DNA of 64,000 nucleotides from Bacillota bacterium (GTDB taxonomy: Bacteria; Bacillota; Clostridia; Oscillospirales; Ruminococcaceae): NCBI GenBank assembly GCA_023433405.1, contig JAEZCT010000064.1, forward strand, positions 9,763-73,762, in the 5' to 3' direction. Below, piece by piece: positions 8,105-16,940 of the stretch. Numbering within the stretch: the first letter of the stretch is position 1; each line of letters begins with the position of its first letter. The notes beneath the pieces are model-generated. The model was given only the letters and a program-made list of their open reading frames with translations, did no database searches and had not been told where the DNA came from. The translations under genes and the position numbers were made by a program.

Positions 8105-9619
8105 TCATCCCTCCAGCTCCGCAAGATCTAGGGATATCCAAAACTCCACGCCTTCTCCCTGGCTAAGGTTGCGCACGCCGTACCCCCCGCCGTGCAGCTC
8201 CATCACCGTTTTGACAATGGCAAGCCCAAGACCATAGCTCTGGGTGGCGCGCTCCCTGGCCTTATCCGCGCGGTAGAAGCTGATGAAGATATTCTCCGCC
8301 TCCTGCTCGGGAATATGTGAACCCGAGTTGTATACCGATAGCACACAGCTGTTTTGCTTCCGTCTGGCGCACACCGCAATACTGCCGCCCACCGGCGCGT
8401 ACTTTACGGCGTTTTCAACCAGGTTCGTAAGCGCCTGCCCGATTTTATGATAGTCTGCGTTGACAATATACGGCTCGGGGATATCGCGCCGGACTGTCAG
8501 CGACTTTTTTTTTGCGAGCAGCTTAAGATTATTAAGAACCTCATCCACAACATCGGTAACGCAGAAGTTATCCCGCTCCAGCCGCTCGCGGCCGCTTTCG
8601 AGCTGTGAAAGGCGCAAAAGCCTTGCCACCAGCACAGACATGCGGTTGCCCTCGTCAATAATGGTGTCGGCATACTCCCGGGCAAGACCGTCCCCATTGC
8701 GGTCGCGCAGCGCCTCGGCGTAGCCGATAATGAGGGTAAGCGGGGTCTTAAAGTCGTGGGAGACATTGGCCACAAACTCCTTGCGCATCCGGTCAATCTC
8801 CTGCTGGCGGGTAAGGTCGTTTTGCAAAACGGCGTTTGCCTTCATAAGCTCGGCAATATTGGCCTCCAGCTGGCGGGACATATGGTTGACGCTCTTTGCC
8901 AAGAGCGCGATCTCATCATCCCCCTTTTCCTCACAGCGCTCCGAAAAATCAAAGCGTGCCAGACGCTCCGCCGCCTGCTGCATGCTGCGAAGCGGCCGGG
9001 TAATGCGACCTACCACGATGTAGATAAGCACCGCGCCCGCGGCGAATATGCCCATGGAAAGCATGGCGGTATAACGCACCGCAAGGTCGGCGATGGATTT
9101 GATATACGACTTTGGGCTTTCTACATAGAGATACCGGTTACCCCCAAGGCTTGCCAGTGCATACAGTTTTGGCTGAGGGTCGTTTGCGTCCTTTACCAGA
9201 ATACCCTTCTCTAGGCCCGCCAGCTCGCCCACCCTTTCGAGCAGCTCCTTTTCGGCAAACGCGCGATAACGCTGGCGGGGCAAAAACAGCTCGTTTCGGT
9301 CATGGTCGTCGCGCGCCAGGGGCTGTGGGCCGTACTCATATTCTACCGTTACGCCGTCTTCCCCCACCGTAAAGATATACGCCATGCTGTTTTTACCCTC
9401 TAGCGCATACAGCTCCTCGTATATGCCCTCCGGCTCCCGCTGGTATGCCACCTGTATTTTCAAGGCGCTGGTGCGCAGCTCCGACCGTTTGGAGTACAGG
9501 TACAACGACTCAAAAAGCGCGGAGCCCATAAACAGCAGCACGGCAAGATTAAGCCCCAGCACAACCAGAACAATGAGAAACAGCTTCTTTCTAATCCCGA
9601 AGCTCGCCGTTCCACTCAA
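8105..9619 (-). CDS. Sensor histidine kinase (HAMP/HisKA/HATPase)
   Basis: About 504 residues: N-terminal membrane span (KLFLIVLVVLGLNLAVLLF), an extracytoplasmic sensor of roughly 150 residues, a second span (MLSMGIFAAGAVLIYIVVG), HAMP (RITRPLRSMQQAAERLARFDF), HisKA with the phosphorylated His in NVSHDFKTPL, and HATPase boxes (LVENAVKYAP, SYGLGLAIVK). The start is taken as TTG at 9619 after AGGTGGGG, giving a 29-base overlap with the response regulator; in-frame codons further upstream lie entirely inside that gene. The signal sensed is unknown. Confidence 0.9.
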   Translation of the reverse strand: MSGTASFGIRKKLFLIVLVVLGLNLAVLLFMGSALFESLYLYSKRSELRTSALKIQVAYQREPEGIYEELYALEGKNSMAYIFTVGEDGVTVEYEYGPQPLARDDHDRNELFLPRQRYRAFAEKELLERVGELAGLEKGILVKDANDPQPKLYALASLGGNRYLYVESPKSYIKSIADLAVRYTAMLSMGIFAAGAVLIYIVVGRITRPLRSMQQAAERLARFDFSERCEEKGDDEIALLAKSVNHMSRQLEANIAELMKANAVLQNDLTRQQEIDRMRKEFVANVSHDFKTPLTLIIGYAEALRDRNGDGLAREYADTIIDEGNRMSVLVARLLRLSQLESGRERLERDNFCVTDVVDEVLNNLKLLAKKKSLTVRRDIPEPYIVNADYHKIGQALTNLVENAVKYAPVGGSIAVCARRKQNSCVLSVYNSGSHIPEQEAENIFISFYRADKARERATQSYGLGLAIVKTVMELHGGGYGVRNLSQGEGVEFWISLDLAELEG

Positions 9620-10277
9620 GCTTATACCCCACCTTTCGCAGCGTGATGATGCACCTTGCGTAATCGCCGATTTTGGTGCGCAGGCACTTAATATGCGTAT
9701 CAACGGTGCGGTCGTCTCCGTCGTAGTCCATATCCCACACCGCCCCGATAATCTGGTCCCTCGACAGCACAAGATTCTTGTTCTTTCCCAAAAAATATAA
9801 CAGGTCAAACTCCCGGGGGGTGAGCTTAATACGGCTGCCTTCAATGCTGACCGCCCGTTCCCGGTAATGGATGTGCAGGCCGCCCAGCGCAAGGTCGCTC
9901 ATATCCCCCAGGGCGGTTCGCCGCAGCAGGTTCTTTACCCGGGTGACCAGAATGGTGGGGCTGAAGGGCTTTGCAATGTATTCATCCGCGCCGCAATGAA
10001 AGCCCGCAAGCTCGTCGCCTTCCGAGTCCCGGGCCGTAAGCATCAGCACCGGCGTATCCGAGCGGCGGCGAATCTCTCGGCATACCTCGTAGCCGGTTGC
10101 GCGGGGCATCATCACATCCAGCATCACCAGTGCCACATCCTCATTTTGTCCGTATTTCTCCAGTGCCTCCACCCCGTCCGCCGCCTCTATCACGCGGTAG
10201 CCCTCGTGAATGAGGTAGCTTGCCACCATACGGCGTATCCTTTCTTCATCCTCCGCAATTAAAATCTTGGTCTCCAT
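9591..10277 (-). CDS. OmpR/PhoB-family response regulator
   Basis: About 228 residues: receiver domain with acidic pocket (ILIAEDEERI), phospho-acceptor Asp in VMLDVMMPR, conserved Thr (VLMLTARDS) and Lys (YIAKPFSP), then a winged-helix DNA-binding domain (LTPREFDLLYFLGKN through DDRTVDTHIKCLRTKIG). The start at 10277 follows AGGGA. First gene of a two-component operon with the kinase. Targets cannot be read from the window. Confidence 0.95.
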   Translation of the reverse strand: METKILIAEDEERIRRMVASYLIHEGYRVIEAADGVEALEKYGQNEDVALVMLDVMMPRATGYEVCREIRRRSDTPVLMLTARDSEGDELAGFHCGADEYIAKPFSPTILVTRVKNLLRRTALGDMSDLALGGLHIHYRERAVSIEGSRIKLTPREFDLLYFLGKNKNLVLSRDQIIGAVWDMDYDGDDRTVDTHIKCLRTKIGDYARCIITLRKVGYKLEWNGELRD

Positions 10278-10462
10278 AGCAGTCCCTCCCCGCGCAAGCA
10301 TAAGCCTATATATTTTACAATAATACCTGTCATTTGTGTTCGAATATTGTTGATACTATAAATAATCCTTGTCCTTTTCGCAAACACGGGTTAAAATATT
10401 GCTGCCCGGTTGTGACAAGCTGTGTGACAACCAAAATTAATCTGTATTCCCGCTCGGTTTAT

Positions 10463-10470
10463 GCTATAAT
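10463..10470 (+). promoter_or_regulatory. Extended -10 element upstream of polA
   Basis: TGCTATAAT is an extended -10 promoter motif about 155 bases before polA; the -35 region is poor. It is the best promoter candidate in the 10278-10626 gap, which otherwise shows nothing I can name. Confidence 0.45.
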
Positions 10471-10626
10471 ATAATGGCTGTTTGGTGGGTCTTTGAAGGT
10501 TTAATTAGCGTTTGCCTTTTGATTTGCCATGCTGTTAGTTCGCCCTTTATGAGTAATTGAGTACTCTAACTTATAAAAGAAAACCGTCTCGTATTATAAA
10601 AAGACGTAAAAGAAGGAGGGCGGCAT

Positions 10627-13209
10627 ATGAGGCTGCTCGCGGTCGATGGCAACAGCATATTAAACCGTGCCTTTTACGGCATTAAGCTGCTGACGGCAAA
10701 GGACGGCACCTACACCAACGCCATAGTTGGCTTTATGAATATCCTGCTAAAGGTGCTGGACGAGGTCGCACCCGACGCGGTGGCAGTGGCGTTTGACCTG
10801 AAGGCTCCCACCTTTCGCCACAAGATGTACGACGGCTACAAGGCGCAGCGCAAGGGAATGCCCGAGGAGCTGCGCGTTCAGCTGCCCCTTATCAAGGAGC
10901 TTTTAATCGCGCTTGGCTACCGCATTGTGGAGAAAGAGGGCTATGAGGCCGATGATATTCTGGGCACCTTTGCCGCGCTGTGTGAGCAAAGCGGGAATGA
11001 GTGTGTGATTGTCACCGGCGACCGGGACAGCCTGCAGCTGGTCTCCGACCGGGTTACCGTCCGGCTTGCCTCCACCAAGATGGGACGCCCCGAAACCACT
11101 GTTTACGATACGGATAAGATAAAAGAAACCTACGGCATAGCGCCACTTCAGCTTATCGACGTAAAGGCACTGATGGGCGATGCCTCGGATAATATCCCGG
11201 GAGTGGCGGGCATTGGTGAAAAGACCGCGCTCTCCCTCATCGGGCGGTACAAATCGCTGGATCAGGTGTACGCGGAGCTTGAGACGTTGGAGGCGACCGC
11301 CTCTGTAAAGGCAAAGCTTGCGGCGGGCGCCGATAACGCCCGGCTGAGCTACACCCTTGCCAAGATCTGCAAGGAGGTACCCGTTGACCCTGACCTTAGC
11401 GGCTACCGAAGGGCGGCGGGGGAGCCTTCTCAGGCCGCCGGGCTGTTAAGCCGGCTGGAGCTGTTTGCCCTTACTAAGCGCCTCAATCTTTCCGCCGCCG
11501 CCCTTTCCTCCCCCTCGAAGGCGCAGGAGCAGAAAGCCGCAAGCGTAAAGATTTTGCTCTCCCCCTCCGGTAAGGAGCTGAACGCGCTTTTAAGGGCCGC
11601 CGACCCCTTGTGTCTGTTGTGCCGCGTGGAGGGCGACGCGCTTACCTCTGTGGAGCTGTATGCAAACGGAACCATCGCCGTGGTAGAGAACCCGGGCGAC
11701 GACGTGATTGCGCATATCCTCTCGGGGGATGTAAAAAAGGTTACCCACGACGCAAAGCCCCTGTACGCGTGGGCGCTGGCCCGCGGCTTTGCGGTTGAAA
11801 ACCTGTTGTGCGACACCATGCTGGCCGCCTACCTGATAAACCCGCTGGCAAGCGGCTATGAGCTTGCCCGTCTGTGCGCGGAATACGCCGTGGTGCCCTT
11901 TGATACCCAGCTGCTGCCCGAGCTCTCGGATATTGCCTCGCTGTATGGGCTGTACCAAAGGCTGTGGGAGAAGATTGACGAATACGGGCAGGTAGCCCTG
12001 CTATGCAATATTGAAATTCCCCTCGCAAAGGTGCTTGCCTCTATGGAGAACGCAGGATTTTTGGTGGATACAAAGGCCATCGCGTCCTTTGGGCAAAGCC
12101 TTGACGCGGACATCAGTCGGCTGGAGCAGGACATTCACCGCCTGGCGGGTTCCGAGTTTAACATAAATTCCCCAAAGCAGCTCGGAGAGGTGCTGTTTGT
12201 TCGCCTTGCGCTGCCCTCGGGCAAAAAGACCAAAAGCGGCTTTTCCACCAACGCCGAGGTGCTTGAAACCCTGCGGGGCAAGCACGAGGTGGTGGATAGC
12301 ATCCTTGAATACCGCAAGCTGGTCAAGCTAAAAAGCACCTATGTAGAGGGACTTTTGCGCGTGGCGAGAGACGACGGCACGGTGCACACCAGCTTTAACC
12401 AAACCGAAACCCGCACGGGGCGCATCAGCTCCACCGAGCCGAACCTGCAAAACATCCCCGTCCGCACCGCCCTTGGCAGCGAGCTGCGCAAGTTTTTTGT
12501 TGCCAGAGAGGGCTGGACCCTTGTGGACGCCGACTATTCCCAGATAGAGCTGCGGGTGCTTGCACACATCTCAAACGACCAAAACATGATTGACGCCTTT
12601 GCCGAAGGGGTGGATATTCACACCAAAACCGCCTCACAGGTGTTTGACCTGCCGGAGGATATGGTCACCCCCCTGCTGCGCAGCCGCGCCAAGGCGGTGA
12701 ATTTCGGCATTGTTTACGGAATTGGAGCATATTCCCTATCTCAAGACATTAATGTTAGCGTCCAAGAGGCCGATAAGTATATAAAGAGCTATCTTGCAAC
12801 CTACAGCGGGGTGCGCGGGTATATGGAGGATTCCATTGAATTTGCCCGTACCCACGGCTACGCAAAAACCATGTTTGCCCGCCGGCGAAGCCTGCCCGAG
12901 ATTACGGCCTCCAACCGCAACATCAAGTCCTTTGGGGAGCGTGTGGCAATGAACACACCCATACAGGGCACCGCCGCCGATATCATCAAGATTGCGATGA
13001 TACGGGTTTACGAGCGGTTGCGGCGCGAAGGACTGCGCGCGCGGCTGATTCTCCAGATTCACGATGAGCTGATTGTCGAAGCACCCCTTGACGAGGCTAA
13101 GACCGCGACAAAGATTCTCAAGGAAGAGATGGAGCACGCCGCCGACCTTCGGGTTCCTCTGCTCGCGGACGCACACACGGGCGACAATTGGTACACGGCA
13201 AAGGGATAG
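10627..13209 (+). CDS. polA: DNA polymerase I
   Basis: 860 residues: N-terminal 5'-nuclease (LLAVDGNSILNRAFYG, EADDILGTFA, KALMGDASDNIPGV), a central 3'-5' exonuclease-like domain and a C-terminal family A polymerase with motif A (DADYSQIELRVLAH), motif B (RAKAVNFGIVYG) and motif C (QIHDELIVE). It fills gaps and removes RNA primers. The central domain lacks the Asp-x-Glu of Exo I, where the sequence reads LCLLCRVEGDAL, so proofreading is probably absent, as in many Gram-positive PolI. AGGAGG precedes the ATG. Confidence 0.98.
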   Translation: MRLLAVDGNSILNRAFYGIKLLTAKDGTYTNAIVGFMNILLKVLDEVAPDAVAVAFDLKAPTFRHKMYDGYKAQRKGMPEELRVQLPLIKELLIALGYRIVEKEGYEADDILGTFAALCEQSGNECVIVTGDRDSLQLVSDRVTVRLASTKMGRPETTVYDTDKIKETYGIAPLQLIDVKALMGDASDNIPGVAGIGEKTALSLIGRYKSLDQVYAELETLEATASVKAKLAAGADNARLSYTLAKICKEVPVDPDLSGYRRAAGEPSQAAGLLSRLELFALTKRLNLSAAALSSPSKAQEQKAASVKILLSPSGKELNALLRAADPLCLLCRVEGDALTSVELYANGTIAVVENPGDDVIAHILSGDVKKVTHDAKPLYAWALARGFAVENLLCDTMLAAYLINPLASGYELARLCAEYAVVPFDTQLLPELSDIASLYGLYQRLWEKIDEYGQVALLCNIEIPLAKVLASMENAGFLVDTKAIASFGQSLDADISRLEQDIHRLAGSEFNINSPKQLGEVLFVRLALPSGKKTKSGFSTNAEVLETLRGKHEVVDSILEYRKLVKLKSTYVEGLLRVARDDGTVHTSFNQTETRTGRISSTEPNLQNIPVRTALGSELRKFFVAREGWTLVDADYSQIELRVLAHISNDQNMIDAFAEGVDIHTKTASQVFDLPEDMVTPLLRSRAKAVNFGIVYGIGAYSLSQDINVSVQEADKYIKSYLATYSGVRGYMEDSIEFARTHGYAKTMFARRRSLPEITASNRNIKSFGERVAMNTPIQGTAADIIKIAMIRVYERLRREGLRARLILQIHDELIVEAPLDEAKTATKILKEEMEHAADLRVPLLADAHTGDNWYTAKG

Positions 13210-13295
13210 CCTCTTACAAGACCTAATATCACGCATGAGTACAGCCGAAAACATTAAAACTAATGACTTCATTTCGGGTGCAAAGGGGATTATCT

Positions 13296-13808
13296 ATGGT
13301 CAAAATTCTTTTTGTCTGCACAGGGAACACCTGCCGCAGCCCTATGGCACAGGGTTTGTGCCAAAAATACATTACCGAAAACGAGCTGATTGGCCAGTAC
13401 GGCTGTGCCAGCGCTGGGCTGGATGTGGCGGACGGCTCGCCGATTAGCGACAACGCCGCAATTGTGATGAACGAGATCGGCATCAACATGACCTCGCACC
13501 GCGCGAAGCGGGTGACGCGGGAGATGATGGAGCAGGCAGATGTTGTATATGCCATGTCTGCCACCCACCGGAACATGCTGCGAACCCTGTTCCCCGAGAA
13601 CAGCGGCAAGGTGCAGATACTTGGGCACCCCATTTTTGACCCGTATGGTCAAAACCTGGACTTTTATCGCTTTTCGCGGGATAGTCTTAGGGATAAGGTG
13701 AACCGCGCTATGAACGACCTGCGCGAAGAAGTAGCGAAAAAGAAGGAGTTGGAGGAAGAACAGCAGCATAAAGCTGACCTGTTTAGAAACTATGGCGGAT
13801 TCTATTGA
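13296..13808 (+). CDS. Low-molecular-weight protein tyrosine/arginine phosphatase
   Basis: About 170 residues with the P-loop CTGNTCRS (C-x5-R) at residues 8-15 and the Asp-Pro loop (HPIFDPYGQ) near residue 120, the two catalytic elements of LMW phosphatases. Substrates may be phosphotyrosine or phosphoarginine proteins. The start at 13296 follows AAGGGG. The C-terminal KKKELEEEQQHK stretch is charged and helical. Overlaps rimI by 17 bases. Confidence 0.93.
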   Translation: MVKILFVCTGNTCRSPMAQGLCQKYITENELIGQYGCASAGLDVADGSPISDNAAIVMNEIGINMTSHRAKRVTREMMEQADVVYAMSATHRNMLRTLFPENSGKVQILGHPIFDPYGQNLDFYRFSRDSLRDKVNRAMNDLREEVAKKKELEEEQQHKADLFRNYGGFY

Positions 13809-14253
13809 TCGACAACCGATCTTCATCGAGACCTTTGCCGCCCGTCACCTGGATGATGTCGCGCGGCTGGAGCGGGAGTGCTTTGTCACCCCGTGGAGCC
13901 ATGAGGGGCTGGCGGAGGAGCTTTCTAACCCTCTGGCGGTGTTTCGCGTCGCTGTGCTGGACGGGCAGGCCGTTGGCTACGCGGGTATGCACCATATCCT
14001 GGATGAGGGCTACATAACCAATATTGCGGTTTCCTCGGCGCACCGGCGAAAGGGCATTGGCCGCAGCCTGCTGACGGAGCTGCTGGAATACGGCAAAAAG
14101 CTTGATATGGGCTTTCTTACGCTGGAGGTGCGCGTTTCCAACGCCGCCGCGATTGCGCTGTACGCTTCGCTGGATTTTAAGGAGCAGGGCGTACGCCCCG
14201 ACTTTTATACCGGTCCCACCGAGGACGCGCTGATTATGACCTACAAATTTTAG
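13792..14253 (+). CDS. rimI: Ribosomal protein alanine N-acetyltransferase
   Basis: 153-residue GNAT protein: acceptor-side segment ECFVTPWSHEGLAEEL, acetyl-CoA pyrophosphate loop RRKGIGRSLL, and the RimI-type C-terminal region LEVRVSNAAAIALYASLDF followed by RPDFYTGPTEDALIM. It acetylates the N terminus of ribosomal protein S18 in model organisms. Its place near tsaD matches the common linkage of rimI with the t6A genes. Confidence 0.92.
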   Translation: MADSIDRQPIFIETFAARHLDDVARLERECFVTPWSHEGLAEELSNPLAVFRVAVLDGQAVGYAGMHHILDEGYITNIAVSSAHRRKGIGRSLLTELLEYGKKLDMGFLTLEVRVSNAAAIALYASLDFKEQGVRPDFYTGPTEDALIMTYKF

Positions 14254-14323
14254 GTTTTTCTCGCGCCTTGTATTCAATCCGCTGTTTATTGCTCGCAGAA
14301 ACAGCAAGGAAAGAGGAAACAAC

Positions 14324-14968
14324 ATGAAGTCACTAAGGATATCGATTTTTGCAGCACTTGTTGCAATGGCAATTTTGTCACTTACAAACCTCTTTGGTGT
14401 TCCTGCCGCCGGCATCGCGGTGCTGGTAGGCATTCTGTTCTGCTTTTTTAGCTCCCGCGAAGAAAAGCAGACGGCTGAGGAAAACCCCCTAAACATCAAA
14501 ACGCTGGGCAAGGCCCTAAAAAATAAGTCGGTATGGCTGTGGCTTCCCCTGCCCATTGTGGCAAACGCCGTGTGTATCGGCATCTCCCTGCTGTTCTTTC
14601 CAGAGTTTGTCGCCCATGTGCTAAATAGGAGCAGCTCGGTTCTCACCCTTGATAACATGGTCATGCTGGTGGGGCAGCTCTCTATCCTCGCGCTGGGCGA
14701 GGAGATTGCCTGGCGCGCCTTTTTTCAGTCACAGCTTAAAAAAATACTGCCCTTTGAGGCCGCGCTGTTTATTACCTCGGTGCTGTTTGCGCTGGGGCAT
14801 ATCTCGGTGGGCGACCCGAAGATTGTGGTTTACGACCTTTTCTTTGTGTTTATTAACAGCCTGCTATACGGCATTGTTTATAAAAAATCGGGCAATGTAT
14901 GGGTAAGCGCCATCTCCCATTATGCCGCGAATCTCTCGGGCATTTTAATGTTTACACTTCTTGCCTAG
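14324..14968 (+). CDS. CPBP-family intramembrane metalloprotease
   Basis: 214 residues, mostly hydrophobic with about six membrane spans. It has the three CPBP (Abi) motifs: EEIAWRAFF, FALGHIS and SHYAANL, which hold the catalytic Glu pair and metal-binding His residues. Family members cleave membrane substrates or give bacteriocin self-immunity; no bacteriocin gene is nearby. GAAAGAGGAAAC precedes the ATG. Lies between rimI and tsaD in the same direction. Confidence 0.85.
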   Translation: MKSLRISIFAALVAMAILSLTNLFGVPAAGIAVLVGILFCFFSSREEKQTAEENPLNIKTLGKALKNKSVWLWLPLPIVANAVCIGISLLFFPEFVAHVLNRSSSVLTLDNMVMLVGQLSILALGEEIAWRAFFQSQLKKILPFEAALFITSVLFALGHISVGDPKIVVYDLFFVFINSLLYGIVYKKSGNVWVSAISHYAANLSGILMFTLLA

Positions 14969-15040
14969 TATTTATTTGTTAATTTACTCCGCGCCCTTGA
15001 GATGCTTGTCCCTGTGCCGGATCGGAAAGGTGACTGTCCC

Positions 15041-16048
15041 ATGAAACTGCTCGCAATAGAATCATCCTGTGACGAAACTGCCGCCGCCGTGGTGCAGGAC
15101 GGCAGAACCGTGCTCTCCTCGTTGATTGCCTCACAGGTGGAGGAACACCGCCTGTACGGCGGCGTAGTACCCGAGATTGCATCCCGCCGCCATGCTGAGG
15201 CGATAGTGGGGCTGACACGGCAGGCGCTTATAGAAGCAAACACCACGCTTGAGGAGCTGGACGCAATTGCCGTTACCTATGCGCCGGGTCTGATAGGCGC
15301 GTTGTTAGTGGGCGTAAACTTTGCAAAGGGAGTATGCCTTGCGGCAAACAAGCCGCTTATTCCCGTTCATCACATCAAGGGGCATATTGCCGCAAATTAT
15401 ATCGCATACCCGGAGCTTTGCCCCCCGTTTTTGTGCCTTGTGGCTTCGGGAGGGCACAGCCATATTATTGAGGTGCTTGATTACGCCCGCTATCGTGTGG
15501 TGGGTCGTACCCGGGACGACGCGGCGGGGGAAGCGTTTGATAAGGCCGCCCGTTCCATGGGCTTTCCCTACCCCGGCGGGATGTATATCGACCGCGCGGC
15601 GCAAACGGGGAACCCCGCCGCCTACGCCCTGCCCCAGCCCAAGGTAAGCGGCAGTGAGTTTGATATGAGCTTTTCGGGGCTGAAAACCGCCGTGATTAAC
15701 CTGCTGCACAATGCCGGGCAAAAGGGGGAGGCGGTGGATATTGACGGTCTTGCCGCTTCCTTTCAGCGCACGGTCACCGAGGCGCTTACTACGCGCCTGA
15801 TGGCGGCGGCGCGCGCGCTTGGCTACCATACCGTTGCTGCGGCGGGCGGGGTGCTTGCAAACTCCGGCCTGCGCAAGGGGCTGACAGAGGCCTGCGCGCA
15901 GAACGGACTGCGTCTTTTTATGCCGCCGCTTTCCCTTTGCGGGGATAACGCCGCCATGATTGGCGCGCAGGGCTATTATGAATGGCTGGCTGGCAATACC
16001 GCAGATTTGTCCCTGAACGCCCGAGCCGCCCTGCCCATAGACGCGTGA
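15041..16048 (+). CDS. tsaD: tRNA N6-threonylcarbamoyladenosine transferase
   Basis: About 335 residues, close to the family length. Starts MKLLAIESSCDETAAAV; has the metal-binding HIKGH, the nucleotide-binding TRDDAAGEAFDKAARSMG and FSGLKTAV, and ends in the usual GDNAAMIGAQGYYEW. It transfers the threonylcarbamoyl group to A37 of ANN-decoding tRNAs with TsaB and TsaE, not seen here. The start at 15041 has AAAGGTGA upstream. Followed by a terminator. Confidence 0.97.
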   Translation: MKLLAIESSCDETAAAVVQDGRTVLSSLIASQVEEHRLYGGVVPEIASRRHAEAIVGLTRQALIEANTTLEELDAIAVTYAPGLIGALLVGVNFAKGVCLAANKPLIPVHHIKGHIAANYIAYPELCPPFLCLVASGGHSHIIEVLDYARYRVVGRTRDDAAGEAFDKAARSMGFPYPGGMYIDRAAQTGNPAAYALPQPKVSGSEFDMSFSGLKTAVINLLHNAGQKGEAVDIDGLAASFQRTVTEALTTRLMAAARALGYHTVAAAGGVLANSGLRKGLTEACAQNGLRLFMPPLSLCGDNAAMIGAQGYYEWLAGNTADLSLNARAALPIDA

Positions 16049-16068
16049 ATTTATAACGGAATAGCATA

Positions 16069-16126
16069 ACACTACAGTGACCCCATGAACAATCTGTTTT
16101 CACGGGCTTTCTGTAGTGTTTTTTAT
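16069..16126 (+). terminator. Terminator after tsaD
   Basis: AACACTACAG (16069-16078) pairs with CTGTAGTGTT (16112-16121), with partial inner pairing, followed by a T run. Closes the polA-tsaD gene group. Confidence 0.8.
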
Positions 16127-16152
16127 TAATAATACTCTTTGTTTAGCCGTAA

Positions 16153-16252
16153 TACTAATATCCGATTTAAAAGAGTATAAAAATCAAGTGAAAAGCTTTA
16201 ATTTATGGGTTTTCACGCGGATTTTTATCGACTCTTTTTGAGGAGAGTAGTA
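16153..16252. mobile_element. 100-bp palindromic MITE (type B), copy 2
   Basis: 100 bp, TACTAATATCC to GAGAGTAGTA, with the type B inner arm (GTGAAAAGC and complement). Flanked by TAA on both sides (16150-16152, 16253-16255). Every other copy oriented this way is flanked on its left by TTA, yet here both flanks are TAA together, which supports a true target duplication. Confidence 0.92.
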
Positions 16253-16497
16253 TAATCCACCCTACACCTTTTGAGGGGATTCGTATTACATAGTTTACAA
16301 TGTCTGTGAAATACTACAGATTTGAAATAGGGTTCCCGCGCCCCCCTCCCTGTTTCGCCTGACAAGAAAGGTCGCAACAGAGCTGTGTGAACTTATAAAT
16401 ATGCAATTATGCAGGAATGATGTTCTCTTCATTCATTTTTGTGTTTTGGCGCTGCAACAAAAACCGAATAATTGACAACTAATTAACACAAAACGCA

Positions 16498-16526
16498 TTG
16501 ACTTCTTTACGCCAACCCGATATAAT
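16498..16526 (+). promoter_or_regulatory. pckG promoter
   Basis: TTGACT (16498-16503), 17-base spacer, TATAAT (16521-16526): a near-consensus vegetative promoter. Transcription would start near 16533. Confidence 0.85.
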
Positions 16527-16532
16527 GATAGT

Positions 16533-16940
16533 CGTGGAAGATTTGAGTGTTTGAAATGGCACGGGCTTGCGTCAAGCCTTGCGAGGCAAAGCATAGCCCA
16601 GCCGACTGATTTCGGCTTCGTTCGCTTTGTTTTGCGCAAGAACCGAATGCAGGTCTTTTATTTTTGCTTAAAACCCTCATCTTTTTTCTATGCAATTTTC
16701 GTTTTATTTTTTTGCATTTTTGCTTTTCGCTTTTTCCCTCCGTCACAATTATTATGCGCGCAATAAGGTTTTACCCAAGTGAGCCATCGTTATACCAGCA
16801 ATGGTTCTATTTCCCGGCACACAGGGATTATTTTCGCCGGCAGAAGGGTAACGCCGTAATAATAACCCCACACCGCACCCCATCACGGCGGGGGGATAAC
16901 CCCGGCCAATTTCCAAGGCTTTTGAAAGGAGCTAAACAGG
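16533..16940 (+). other. Long 5' leader of pckG
   Basis: About 400 untranslated bases lie between the promoter and the pckG start. They hold several potential hairpins (around 16560-16600, and GCCGA/TCGGC near 16600), a T-rich tract (about 16660-16735) and a GC-rich C/G block near 16870-16910 just before AAAGGAG. No known riboswitch class is recognised. It could be a regulatory leader. Confidence 0.4.

Noticed and set aside
7170..8237. A 355-codon frame antisense to pyrC
   Set aside because: Overlaps pyrC and its promoter and attenuator on the other strand and resembles nothing.
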